Shown: positions 7,934 through 15,107, numbered from the stretch's first letter. The stretch: 15,988 nucleotides of DNA from an uncultured Eubacteriales bacterium (GCA_949747935.1 CATKHE010000160.1:1-15988), one strand, 5' to 3'. Notes: generated by a model from the sequence alone, not told the origin. Program-made: numbers and translations.

Positions 7934-8382
7934 AAAATGTGCGCCAGAGCGAAATTTTAAGGATTATACAGGTCAAGGACATCGACACACAGGAGCAGCT
8001 TCTGGAGGAACTGCGCTTGCGTGGGTTTACTACCACTCAGGCCACTATTTCCCGAGACATCAAGGAGCTGCGTCTGGTAAAGGAGCTAACCGTCTCCGGC
8101 GGTTATCGCTACGCTCTGTCAGAACGCAAAATGTCCCCCGCCTCTGATACCCGCTTGCGCAATATCTTTAAGGAGGGCGTCATTTCGGTGGATGTGGCCC
8201 AGAATATTGTGGTGGTTCGAACAATGCCAGGGCTGGCCTCGGCGGCCTGTTCAGCACTGGACGCAATGGACATTGATGGAATGGTGGGCAGCCTGGCCGG
8301 AGACGACACCGGTATTCTGATTATGCGGGACAACGCCCTTGCCCAGCAATTCAACAGCGAGGTGCACAAGCTGTTGCGGTAA
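7930..8382 (+). CDS. argR: Arginine repressor ArgR
   Basis: ArgR is a hexameric, arginine-sensing DNA-binding regulator of arginine synthesis and catabolism. The 150-residue length is standard. The N-terminal winged helix holds TQATISRDIKEL (36-47). The C-terminal oligomerisation and arginine-binding domain shows VVVRTMPGLASAACSALDAM and GSLAGDDTGILIM (GDD at 124-126), the usual arginine ligand region. A G-rich ribosome site (around 7915-7922) lies before the ATG, which overlaps nadK by four bases. Placement between nadK and recN is the common Firmicutes arrangement and says nothing about its targets. I did not find a convincing ARG-box pair in this window. Confidence 0.96.
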   Translation: MKNVRQSEILRIIQVKDIDTQEQLLEELRLRGFTTTQATISRDIKELRLVKELTVSGGYRYALSERKMSPASDTRLRNIFKEGVISVDVAQNIVVVRTMPGLASAACSALDAMDIDGMVGSLAGDDTGILIMRDNALAQQFNSEVHKLLR

Positions 8383-8397
8383 TTAGGAGGAATTTCT

Positions 8398-10083
8398 ATG
8401 CTCTCACTGCTCCATATTGAAAATATTGCTATTATTGAATCTGCGGACATTAGCTTCGACGGTGGCTTTAACGTGCTCACCGGCGAGACTGGGGCGGGCA
8501 AATCCATTGTGATTGACGCCATCAGTGCCGTTCTGGGGGAACGAACCAGCCGTGAGTTGATCCGTACCGGAGCTAAATCGGCGCTGGTCAATGCGGTGTT
8601 TACCGGGACGCTGCCTGCGAAATGGATGGAGGACAATGGCTTTCCGCTGGAAGAGGAGCTGATGCTCCAGCGGGAAATTCAGGGCGACGGGCGAAATGCG
8701 TGCCGGGTGAACGGCCGTCCGCTGACGGTGGCACAGCTGCGTCAGTTGGGGCGGCAGCTCCTGAACATCCATGGACAGCATGACGGACAGCTTTTGTTGG
8801 ATCCAGACTGCCACCTGGGCTATTTGGACAGCTTTGGCAAGACGGCCCCTCTGCTGGAGGAATATCAAGACGCCTACCGCTCTATGGCCGACCTGCGCAG
8901 ACGGATCACCGGACTGGAGATGGACGAGGCGGAGCGCTCCCGCCGGGTGGACACTTTGGAATATCAGATCAAGGAACTGGAGCGAGCTGAGCTGCGTCTC
9001 GGAGAGGACGAGGAACTGGACGCCCGGAAAACCCTTCTGCGCAGTTCGGGCAAGCTGATGGAGGCCATTCAGGAGGCTCAGTTTGCCCTGTCCGGCGGGG
9101 AGGACAGTCAGGGTGCCTGTGACCTCATCAGCGAGGCGGAGGGAGCGATTCGCTCTGTCACCCGGCTGGGCCCTCAGTTGGAGGAGCTGGGGGAGAAGCT
9201 TACCAGTCTGCGCTATGCCGCTGACGACACAGCGGAGGTGTTGCGGGATTTTGCCGACGAGTTTGACTTCTCTCCTGAGGAGCTGGACCGACTGGAGAGC
9301 AGGCTGGATGTGATCTACCGGCTGAAAAAGAAATACGGTCCCACTGTGGCCGATATGCTGGACTATTTGGAAAAGTGCAAAGAGGAGCTGGAGCAGATCA
9401 AGGACGCCGACGATACAATCCAGAAGCTGGGAAAAGAGCTGGAAAAGGCCCGGAAAGAAGCGCGAAAGAGGGGAGAGGACTTGACTAAGGCGCGAAAGAA
9501 GGCCGCGGACGACCTCCAGAATCGGGTGCAGGAGGAATTACGCCAGCTGGATATGCCCAAGGTTCAGTTTGTCACCGATTTTGCCCCCAGCTCCAGCCAG
9601 GACGGTATGGACGATACAGGGATGGATCAGGTGCAGTTTCTCATGTCCGCCAACCTGGGCGAGGCGCTCAAGCCGATTCAGAAGGTGGCATCTGGCGGCG
9701 AGCTGGCCCGAATTATGCTGGCTCTGAAAAATGTACTGGCTGAGGACGACGGCATTGGAAGTCTGGTGTTTGATGAGGTGGATACCGGCGTGTCAGGCCG
9801 GGCGGCGCAGAAGGTGGCCGAGAAGATGGCCGATGTGGCCCGGCGCAAGCAGGTGCTGTGCGTCACCCATCTGCCTCAGATCGCCGCTATGGCGGATACC
9901 CACTTTTCGGTGGAGAAGGGAGAAAAACAGGGCCGTACCTTTACCCGGGTGGAGCGGCTGGATCAGAAGGGCAGAGTAGACGAGCTGGCCCGTCTCATTG
10001 GCGGGGCGGCGGTCACCGAGGTCTTGAGAGAGAGTGCCTCGGAGCTGTTGAAGCAGGCGGAGGAGTACCACAGGCAGAAATAG
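8398..10083 (+). CDS. recN: DNA repair protein RecN (SMC-like ATPase)
   Basis: RecN is an SMC/Rad50-like ATPase that gathers at DNA double-strand breaks and helps homologous recombination. The 561-residue protein has a head-coiled-coil-head layout: Walker A GETGAGKS (29-36), LNIHGQHDGQLLLD, a long charged coiled-coil middle (about 155-370, rich in Glu, Lys and Leu), the ABC signature VASGGELARIMLAL (SGGE at 432-435), Walker B SLVFDEVDTGVSG (D459, E460) and VTHLPQIAAMAD. All ATPase motifs are intact. AGGAGG at 8385-8390 is 7 bases before the ATG. The 15-base gap after argR and 13-base gap before the next gene suggest co-transcription. Confidence 0.96.
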   Translation: MLSLLHIENIAIIESADISFDGGFNVLTGETGAGKSIVIDAISAVLGERTSRELIRTGAKSALVNAVFTGTLPAKWMEDNGFPLEEELMLQREIQGDGRNACRVNGRPLTVAQLRQLGRQLLNIHGQHDGQLLLDPDCHLGYLDSFGKTAPLLEEYQDAYRSMADLRRRITGLEMDEAERSRRVDTLEYQIKELERAELRLGEDEELDARKTLLRSSGKLMEAIQEAQFALSGGEDSQGACDLISEAEGAIRSVTRLGPQLEELGEKLTSLRYAADDTAEVLRDFADEFDFSPEELDRLESRLDVIYRLKKKYGPTVADMLDYLEKCKEELEQIKDADDTIQKLGKELEKARKEARKRGEDLTKARKKAADDLQNRVQEELRQLDMPKVQFVTDFAPSSSQDGMDDTGMDQVQFLMSANLGEALKPIQKVASGGELARIMLALKNVLAEDDGIGSLVFDEVDTGVSGRAAQKVAEKMADVARRKQVLCVTHLPQIAAMADTHFSVEKGEKQGRTFTRVERLDQKGRVDELARLIGGAAVTEVLRESASELLKQAEEYHRQK

Positions 10084-10096
10084 AGGAGGAGATTCT

Positions 10097-10588
10097 ATGT
10101 TTCGGGAATTGCGAAGAAAAAAACAGCTGCTTCCGTCGGAGGAGACCTCAGCTGTGCTGTCGCAGGGAACCTCGGGGGTGTTGGCTCTGTCGGGAGACGA
10201 CGGTTATCCCTATGCCGTACCCATCAGCTATGTATATGATGGAGAGAAAATTTACTTCCACTGCGCCAAAAGCGGGCACAAGATGGATGCCATCCGGCGG
10301 GATGAGAGAGCGTCTTTCTGTGTGATTGATCGGGACAAGGTTATCCCGGAGGAATACACCACTTATTTTCGGAGTGTGATCGTTTTTGGACGGGTCCGCG
10401 TTCTGGAGGATGAAGAGGAAAAGCGAAAGGGCATGGAGAAGCTGGCCCTTCGGTATTACCCTGGTGACTCTAAAGAGGGGAGAAGAACCGCCATTGACCG
10501 GGAATGGCAGCCCCTGTGTGTACTGGAGATGGAGATTGACCATGTCACTGGCAAGGAGGCTATTGAGCTGGTTCGGGCGCGGAAATAG
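10097..10588 (+). CDS. Pyridoxamine 5'-phosphate oxidase-fold flavin protein, NimA-like
   Basis: The 163-residue product resembles the split-barrel flavin-binding family that includes NimA-type nitroimidazole reductases and many uncharacterised proteins. Supporting blocks are GVLALSGDDGYPYAVPISYVYDGEKIYFHCAKSGHKMDAI (about 28-66), RASFCVIDRDKV, then FRSVIVFGRVRVLEDEEEK and the C-terminal LCVLEMEIDHVTGKEAIE. These match the YPYxVPxxYVYD...YFHxAxxGHK pattern of the family. AGGAGGA lies just before the ATG, and recN ends 13 bases upstream, so it is probably the last gene of the operon. The substrate is unknown; drug resistance is not implied by the fold alone. Confidence 0.85.
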   Translation: MFRELRRKKQLLPSEETSAVLSQGTSGVLALSGDDGYPYAVPISYVYDGEKIYFHCAKSGHKMDAIRRDERASFCVIDRDKVIPEEYTTYFRSVIVFGRVRVLEDEEEKRKGMEKLALRYYPGDSKEGRRTAIDREWQPLCVLEMEIDHVTGKEAIELVRARK

Positions 10589-10597
10589 ATCAAAAAT

Positions 10598-10628
10598 GGA
10601 GCGCACAACGATTTTAGCTGTGCGCTCC
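10598..10628 (-). terminator. Intrinsic terminator between convergent genes
   Basis: A perfect 10-bp stem GGAGCGCACA (10598-10607) with TGTGCGCTCC (10619-10628) closes an 11-base loop. Read on the minus strand, the stem is followed by ATTTTTG, a good U-tract for ending the transporter transcript. On the plus strand it is followed by AAAACTATTTTG, which is weaker. It is best seen as the transporter terminator that may also stop the recN operon. Confidence 0.83.
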
Positions 10629-10640
10629 AAAACTATTTTG

Positions 10641-12077
10641 TCAGGCCTTTGGAATTTCCATAAATTTCATTACTTGACCGTACAGGATAAAGGCCATTGC
10701 AATGGGGACAATGAATTTAATGCAGAAGTTGAAGAAAGTATACATACCGTTGCTCATTTTGTGGCCTTCCAGGTCCACCTCGTCCCGGATCAGCTTGGGA
10801 CCCACAAACCAGCCGATCCAGACGGACATGAGCAGCGCGCCCAGAGGCATGGCCACGCCCTCAGAGACGAAATCCATAAAGTCCAGCCAGGAGCTGCCCA
10901 GATTCCGCCCTGTCTCATGGAAGGGGATCCACAGGCCATTGGAGCCCAGGCCGTCGGCGGCTACTAAAGCGGCCTCAGCAAAGACCACCAGACAGATAAT
11001 GGTGACCAGCTTCTTCCGGTCGGGGGTGTGACCTTTCAGGGCAATTCGGTCAGACAGGAATGTGGCCAAGACCTCCAGCAGAGCGATGGCGGAGGTAATG
11101 GCGGCCAGAATGACCAGCAGATAAAACAGAACGCCGAAGATGGGACCGGTGGGACCCATGGCGTTGAATACGTCCTGAAGGGTGATGAACAGCAGCTTGG
11201 GACCTTGCTTTTCCGCACCGGATCCGCCCAGTGCAAAGGCGGCGGGCAGGACGGCCATGCCGGCGAGGATGGCCACGATGGTGTCAGAAATGATGATAAT
11301 GAGAGAGTTTTTGACCAGGCACTCCTTCTTGCTCAGATAGGAGCCATAGGTTACAGTGATACCCATAGCCAAGGAGAGAGAGAAGAACATCTGGCCACCG
11401 GCAGCGGAGAGCACATCCAGGAAATTCTCTTTGAAGGGGGTGAAATTAGGGGCGAACATGAAAGCCAAACCATCGCCGGCCCCGGGCAGGGTGACGGCCC
11501 GGGCAATGACAATAACTAACATGACAAACAGGGCCGGCATGCCAACCTTGTTGAACTTCTCAATGCCGTCCTTGATACCACCGCGGATGATGAGAACGCA
11601 GATAAAGATGAAAAGGAATGTGAAGGCTACAGATCCGAACTGGTTAGTGAGCATGGAACCGAACGTGTCGCCGCCGGACATACCCGCCATGGCTGCCACG
11701 CCGAAAGCCAGATCAGCCAGATTCAGGGACATATACTCCATGCAGTAGGCACCCAGAACAGTATAGAAGCTGAGGATCAGGAAAGGGGAGAGCATGGCCA
11801 AAAAGCCCAGGAAAGTGCCCATTTTGCCGCCAACCTGCTGATAGCTCACCAAAACGCTTCGGCCCGCCCGCCGGCCGATGGCCAGCTCACACAGCATGAT
11901 GCTAAAACCTACTGTGGCGGCCAGAATCAGGTAAACGACCAGGAAAGCGAAGCCGCCGTTGTTACCCATTTTATAGGGAAATGCCCAGATGTTGCCTAGG
12001 CCCACGGCAGAACCCACGGCGGCCATTAGAAAGCCCAGATTGCTGCCCCATTCTCCTCTGTGATGATGATGTTCCAT
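10641..12077 (-). CDS. Na+-dependent transporter, neurotransmitter:sodium symporter (NSS/SNF) family
   Basis: The 478-residue integral membrane protein belongs to the LeuT-fold NSS family, which imports amino acids or related small molecules with Na+. The first membrane helix has the hallmark AAVGSAVGLGNIWAFPYKMG (19-38) with the unwound Na+-binding GLGN. Further hydrophobic segments indicate about 12 membrane helices, and a late SSWLDFMDFVSEG segment fits the helix 10 region. At the position of LeuT Arg30 (usually xRFP) this protein has Ala (WAFP, A32), so the usual Arg-Asp outer gate is altered. The N-terminus has four consecutive His (residues 3-6). AGGAGG (complement of 12083-12088) lies 5 bases before the ATG. 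Substrate not predictable; tryptophan, tyrosine, leucine or alanine transporters exist in the family. Confidence 0.92.
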   Translation of the reverse strand: MEHHHHRGEWGSNLGFLMAAVGSAVGLGNIWAFPYKMGNNGGFAFLVVYLILAATVGFSIMLCELAIGRRAGRSVLVSYQQVGGKMGTFLGFLAMLSPFLILSFYTVLGAYCMEYMSLNLADLAFGVAAMAGMSGGDTFGSMLTNQFGSVAFTFLFIFICVLIIRGGIKDGIEKFNKVGMPALFVMLVIVIARAVTLPGAGDGLAFMFAPNFTPFKENFLDVLSAAGGQMFFSLSLAMGITVTYGSYLSKKECLVKNSLIIIISDTIVAILAGMAVLPAAFALGGSGAEKQGPKLLFITLQDVFNAMGPTGPIFGVLFYLLVILAAITSAIALLEVLATFLSDRIALKGHTPDRKKLVTIICLVVFAEAALVAADGLGSNGLWIPFHETGRNLGSSWLDFMDFVSEGVAMPLGALLMSVWIGWFVGPKLIRDEVDLEGHKMSNGMYTFFNFCIKFIVPIAMAFILYGQVMKFMEIPKA

Positions 12078-12127
12078 AATTTCCTCCTGTTTACAATTTG
12101 TTCATACTGAAATGAAACTTAAATGCC

Positions 12128-12156
12128 ATTTTACCAGAAATATCCGTCTCCGTCAA
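12128..12156 (-). promoter_or_regulatory. Promoter of the NSS transporter gene
   Basis: On the minus strand TTGACG (complement of 12151-12156) is followed after exactly 17 bases by TAAAAT (complement of 12128-12133), with TGG before it as an extended -10. The expected start of transcription is near 12121, giving a leader of about 45 bases with AGGAGG. This is a near-consensus sigma-A promoter. Confidence 0.78.
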
Positions 12157-12228
12157 CTGTGAAACGAATAAAAACTGGCCAAAAACGCACGGATTTGTGA
12201 GGAAAAAGTCGAGGAAGAGGAGAAATTC

Positions 12229-12247
12229 AAAGTGCCAGTTGCGCTTT
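12229..12247. promoter_or_regulatory. Short inverted repeat overlapping the malic enzyme promoter
   Basis: AAAGTGC (12229-12235) and GCGCTTT (12241-12247) can pair as a 7-bp stem with one G-U pair around a 5-base loop. It covers the putative -35 element at 12239-12244. It could be an operator or chance; the arms are short and imperfect. Confidence 0.25.
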
Positions 12248-12266
12248 TTCCAAAGTTTAGTATAAT
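12239..12266 (+). promoter_or_regulatory. Candidate promoter of the malic enzyme gene
   Basis: An exact TATAAT lies at 12261-12266, 45 bases before the start codon, with TTGCGC at 12239-12244 as a half-matching -35 (16-base spacer). The -10 is convincing and the -35 is weak, which would fit an activated or moderate promoter. Confidence 0.6.
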
Positions 12267-12311
12267 GGGATAAGCCAAAACTATACAGATTTTGTAAAGG
12301 GGAGAACATCC

Positions 12312-13484
12312 ATGGATTATGCGAAAGAAAGCCTGCGCCTGCACGGCGAATGGAGGGGAAAGATTGAGGTGGTGGCCACCGTGCCAGCCAGAGACAAGGA
12401 GTCCCTGTCTCTGGCCTACACCCCAGGGGTGGCACAGCCCTGTCTGGCCATTCAGAAGGACATCGACAAGAGCTATGAGCTTACCCGGCGGCACAATCTG
12501 GTGGCCGTTATCACCGACGGCTCCGCCGTCCTGGGCCTGGGAGATATCGGCCCCGAGGCCGGTATGCCGGTGATGGAGGGCAAATGCGTGCTGTTCAAGA
12601 CCTTCGGTGGGGTGGACGCTTTCCCCCTGTGCGTCAAAACCAAGGATGTGGACGAGTTCGTTCAGACGGTGTATAACATCTCCGGCTCTTTCGGAGGCAT
12701 CAACCTGGAGGACATCGCCGCTCCCCGGTGTTTTGAGATCGAGCAGAAGCTGAAGGAAACGTGTGATATCCCCGTCTTTCACGATGACCAGCACGGCACC
12801 GCCATCATTGCCCTGGCCGGGCTGACCAACGCTCTGCGGGTGGTGGGGAAAAAGAAGGAGGAGGTCCAAGTGGTCTTCTCCGGGGCGGGTTCCGCCGCTA
12901 TCTCCATCACCAAGCTTCTCCTGCTGGCCGGCTATCGGGATATCACCCTGGTGGACAAGTTTGGCGCGGTATATGAGGGCTGTGAGGAACTGAATTGGGC
13001 CCAGCGGGAAATCGCCAAGGTGACTAACCAGGACAGGCGGCAGGGCACGCTGGCCGACATGCTGGTGGGCGCCGATGTGTTTATCGGCGTTTCCGCTCCC
13101 AATCTGGTGACCCCTCAGATGGTGTCCACCATGAACAAGGACGCCATCGTCTTCGCCTGTGCCAACCCCACTCCGGAGATTTTCCCCGAGGACGCCAAGG
13201 CGGGCGGAGCCCGGGTGGTGGCCACCGGTCGCAGCGACTACCCCAACCAGATCAACAATGTGCTGGCCTTCCCGGGGCTGTTCCGGGGGGCGTTGGACGT
13301 CCGGGCCAGCGACATCAACGAGGAGATGAAGTTGGCTGCCGCCCAGGCTCTGGCCAAACTGATCTCCGACGAGGAACTGCGGGACGACTACATCATCCCC
13401 CAGGCCTTTGACCCTCGGGTGGGCCCCGCCGTGGCCAAGGCGGTGGCCGAGGCCGCCCGAAAATCCGGCGTGGCGAGGATCTGA
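12312..13484 (+). CDS. Malic enzyme (NAD(P)-dependent, oxaloacetate-decarboxylating type)
   Basis: Malic enzyme oxidatively decarboxylates malate to pyruvate, making NAD(P)H in the cytosol. The 390-residue protein is the short bacterial form without a phosphotransacetylase domain. Catalytic and metal residues are visible: Y36 in AYTPGV, VITDGSAVLGLGDIGPEAGMPVMEGK with K91, E133-D134 in NLEDIAAPRCFE, D158-D159 in FHDDQHGTA, and the dinucleotide fold GAGSAA (191-196). C-terminal blocks ACANPTPEIFP and GRSDYPNQINNVLAFPGLFRGALD are also typical. AAAGGGGAG (12296-12304) lies 7 bases before the ATG. NAD versus NADP preference cannot be set by eye. It is distinctly GC-rich at third positions, unlike the small genes that follow. 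No terminator follows it. Confidence 0.95.
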   Translation: MDYAKESLRLHGEWRGKIEVVATVPARDKESLSLAYTPGVAQPCLAIQKDIDKSYELTRRHNLVAVITDGSAVLGLGDIGPEAGMPVMEGKCVLFKTFGGVDAFPLCVKTKDVDEFVQTVYNISGSFGGINLEDIAAPRCFEIEQKLKETCDIPVFHDDQHGTAIIALAGLTNALRVVGKKKEEVQVVFSGAGSAAISITKLLLLAGYRDITLVDKFGAVYEGCEELNWAQREIAKVTNQDRRQGTLADMLVGADVFIGVSAPNLVTPQMVSTMNKDAIVFACANPTPEIFPEDAKAGGARVVATGRSDYPNQINNVLAFPGLFRGALDVRASDINEEMKLAAAQALAKLISDEELRDDYIIPQAFDPRVGPAVAKAVAEAARKSGVARI

Positions 13485-13519
13485 CCGTGAGGGAAACAAC
13501 CACGAAAGGGGAGCGCCAA

Positions 13520-13867
13520 TTGTTTCATGAAATCTGCATTTATGAAGCAAAAATTAACAAGCAGGATGAAATTGAAGCCTTGATGAAAGAGGTTGCCCAA
13601 TTTTATCTTTCTCAGCCTGGGGTTATTGATGTGGAATACATCAAACGCACTCATCGGCAGGAGGATTTCAACGCAGTCAAGGAGGGAAAACCGCCTGTTC
13701 GCCTGACAAAATGGGTGGGCAAGGTCACATATATTCTGCACTGGACCCTTGAAGATGAAGAGGCCCATGCCCGCGTTTCAAAGTTGGGGCTGGAGCGGTT
13801 TTATAAAAGATGGAATCGCTGTTTGACCACAATGCCCAAAATTATATTGGGTGAGAGCGTTGTATAG
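13520..13867 (+). CDS. Small ABM-like (dimeric alpha-beta barrel) protein
   Basis: This 115-residue soluble protein begins FHEICIYEAKINKQDEIEALMKEVAQFYLSQPGVIDVEYIKRTHR, a strand-helix-strand pattern resembling antibiotic biosynthesis monooxygenase (ABM)-like dimeric ferredoxin-fold proteins. It ends with a second strand and helix (KVTYILHWTLEDEEAHARVSKLGLERFYKRWNR). I recognise the fold type only loosely and assign no reaction. TTG at 13520 is preferred because AAAGGGGAG (13505-13513) is 6 bases before it, the same site as before the malic enzyme. A GTG at 13487 would add 11 polar residues without a ribosome site. Base composition is AT-richer than the malic enzyme gene. The DHFR-fold gene follows after 20 bases. 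Confidence 0.75.
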   Translation: MFHEICIYEAKINKQDEIEALMKEVAQFYLSQPGVIDVEYIKRTHRQEDFNAVKEGKPPVRLTKWVGKVTYILHWTLEDEEAHARVSKLGLERFYKRWNRCLTTMPKIILGESVV

Positions 13868-13887
13868 CAGACCTGAAAGGAGAGGCT

Positions 13888-14412
13888 ATGAGCGTATTTT
13901 TCTACGGCTGCGTCACCCTGGACGGCTATCTGGCCGACAGAGACCACGGTCTGGCCTGGCTCCACGAGACGGGCAGTGCGGAGGAGACCGGTTACGAGGA
14001 CTTCTATCGGAAGATGGACGCTGCCATTATGGGCAAACGGACCTTTGAGGAGGTCGCCCAGTTGGAGAATGCCGCCAGTTTCTATCCCACCACGGAGAAT
14101 TATGTCTTTACCCACGCCGACAGCCTGCCGCAAAAGGGATTTATCCCGGTGAGCGGGGATGTGGCGGAGTTTGTGGCGGGGCTGGGGCCGGACAAGAACG
14201 TCTGGGTTGTCGGCGGAAATACCATCCTGGCCCCGCTGCTGGACCGGGATATGGTGAATCACCTCATTATCCAGGTCGCTCCGGTTCTGCTGGGAGCGGG
14301 TATCCCCCTGTTTACCCAGAAGGAAAGGCTGATACGGTTCCGTTTGGATGAGGTAAAGCAGTATGGGCAATTTGCGGAGCTGGTCTACAGCCGAAACGAC
14401 TTGAAGAGGTAA
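13888..14412 (+). CDS. RibD C-terminal / dihydrofolate reductase-fold protein
   Basis: The 174-residue product matches the RibD_C family of DHFR-fold NAD(P)H-dependent reductases (YwjB/YyaP-like). It starts with FFYGCVTLDGYLADRDHGLAWL, continues with DAAIMGKRTFEEV (about 44-56), and has the cofactor-binding VWVVGGNTILAPLLDRDMVNHLIIQVAPVLLGAGIPLF (about 108-145). It lacks a deaminase domain, so it is not full RibD, and it is unlike the housekeeping FolA. True substrate unknown; members of this group are mostly uncharacterised. AAAGGAGA (13875-13882) lies 5 bases before the ATG. It is probably co-transcribed with the flanking small genes. Confidence 0.86.
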   Translation: MSVFFYGCVTLDGYLADRDHGLAWLHETGSAEETGYEDFYRKMDAAIMGKRTFEEVAQLENAASFYPTTENYVFTHADSLPQKGFIPVSGDVAEFVAGLGPDKNVWVVGGNTILAPLLDRDMVNHLIIQVAPVLLGAGIPLFTQKERLIRFRLDEVKQYGQFAELVYSRNDLKR

Positions 14413-14418
14413 CAATTC

Positions 14419-14781
14419 ATGTACACATATTTTAAAGATTTAGAGGCTCTGAAAGCATGTTGCCCTATAGGAAATGGAACCTGGAATAAAGATATCTTAC
14501 AGGGGTATATGATATACTGCTGTGTGGAAGGGTTTCAGCAATATATTGACGAATTTATGGCAAAATATCAAAATGATGAGAGCTTAGCTGATCTGCTGTT
14601 TGATTTTTTGCTGAATGACGACTATGACGGCTCGGATTGCCAGATCGGCGCCGCAATATACATTGCCAGAATGGACAGGGATCTGTTGCAGCGGAAAAAA
14701 GATCTGCTCTTACAGGCGCAGAAAAATGAGGTCCATTGGAAGTGGCCGTTTCGGGAAAATGAATCCTTGGACTGGTTGTAA
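14419..14781 (+). CDS. Uncharacterised 120-residue protein
   Basis: I do not recognise this family. The protein is soluble, acidic and aromatic-rich (MYTYFKDLEALKACCPIGNGTWNKDILQGYMIY...), with three cysteines before residue 40, probably helical through the middle (QQYIDEFMAKYQNDESLADLLFDFLL), an acidic turn DDYDGSD, and a Trp-rich end HWKWPFRENESLDWL. No signal peptide or membrane helix is visible. AGAGG (14405-14409) lies 9 bases before the ATG, 6 bases after the DHFR-fold gene stop. It is strikingly AT-rich (20 G or C in the 60 bases at 14521-14580), unlike its GC-rich neighbours, suggesting recent acquisition. A small size and cytosolic, acidic character would also fit an immunity protein, but no toxin is nearby. 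Confidence 0.78.
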   Translation: MYTYFKDLEALKACCPIGNGTWNKDILQGYMIYCCVEGFQQYIDEFMAKYQNDESLADLLFDFLLNDDYDGSDCQIGAAIYIARMDRDLLQRKKDLLLQAQKNEVHWKWPFRENESLDWL

Positions 14782-14807
14782 GGAGACAAAAGCATATGAT
14801 TTCCCGG

Positions 14808-14836
14808 TTGACAAAGGCACAAAACTATGGTAGAGT
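14808..14836 (+). promoter_or_regulatory. Promoter of the T-box leader and EamA transporter
   Basis: A consensus TTGACA at 14808-14813 is followed after 17 bases by TAGAGT (14831-14836), with TGG immediately before it (extended -10). Transcription should begin near 14843, just where T-box stem I starts. Confidence 0.82.
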
Positions 14837-14842
14837 GTGACC

Positions 14843-15107
14843 ACTGTGACGAAAAGGATAAGTAACACCGCGATTTCCCGCGCAGAGAGCCCCCGGGCTG
14901 GTGAAACGGGGGAGGGGAGCGCTCTGTGAATACTCCTTGGAGCAGCCGCCCGAACCGCACAGGCGCAGTAGGGGACAGGCCGGGCCGCGCCCGTTACCGC
15001 GCCGGAGCCATGTGCTTCCAAAGGCCCGCTCCGCGAGGGACGGGCGAATCAGAGGTGGTACCGCGTAACTACGCCCTCTGTCCGGTTTTCCGGGCGGAGG
15101 GCTTTTT
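14843..15107 (+). promoter_or_regulatory. T-box riboswitch leader, probable tyrosine (UAC) specifier
   Basis: This RNA leader senses uncharged tRNA and switches between terminator and antiterminator. Seen in order: the stem I base with GACGAAAAGGATAAGTA (AGTA at 14861-14864), AGAGAG (14884-14889), a distal GCTGGTGAAAC loop (14897-14907), then GAA (14928-14930) directly followed by TAC (14931-14933) and CTCCTTGGAGCAGC. AGTA and GAA are the two sides of the specifier loop, so TAC is the likely codon, for tRNA-Tyr. The conserved T-box GAGGTGGTACCGCG is at 15052-15065. Its TGGT bulge (15056-15059) would pair with an ACCA tRNA end, and bacterial tRNA-Tyr has discriminator A. AGAGG (15051-15055) pairs with CCTCT (15075-15079) in the antiterminator, which excludes the terminator hairpin. 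No protein gene is needed in 14782-15124. Confidence 0.92.
15073..15107 (+). terminator. T-box regulated intrinsic terminator
   Basis: A 13-bp stem (15073-15085 with 15090-15102, two G-U pairs) encloses a TTTT loop and is followed by five T. Its left arm includes the bases 15073-15079 that the antiterminator uses, so the two folds are mutually exclusive. It is the off state of the T-box. Confidence 0.9.

Noticed and set aside
13487..13519. GTG start giving 11 extra residues for the ABM-like protein
   Set aside because: It has no ribosome site, while TTG at 13520 has AAAGGGGAG at ideal distance and the first predicted strand begins right after it.
12153..13550. 465-codon open frame on the minus strand opposite the malic enzyme
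   Set aside because: It is the GC-rich complement of a clearly real malic enzyme gene. Its protein is rich in Gly, His and Gln without any family pattern, and it has no sensible ribosome site.
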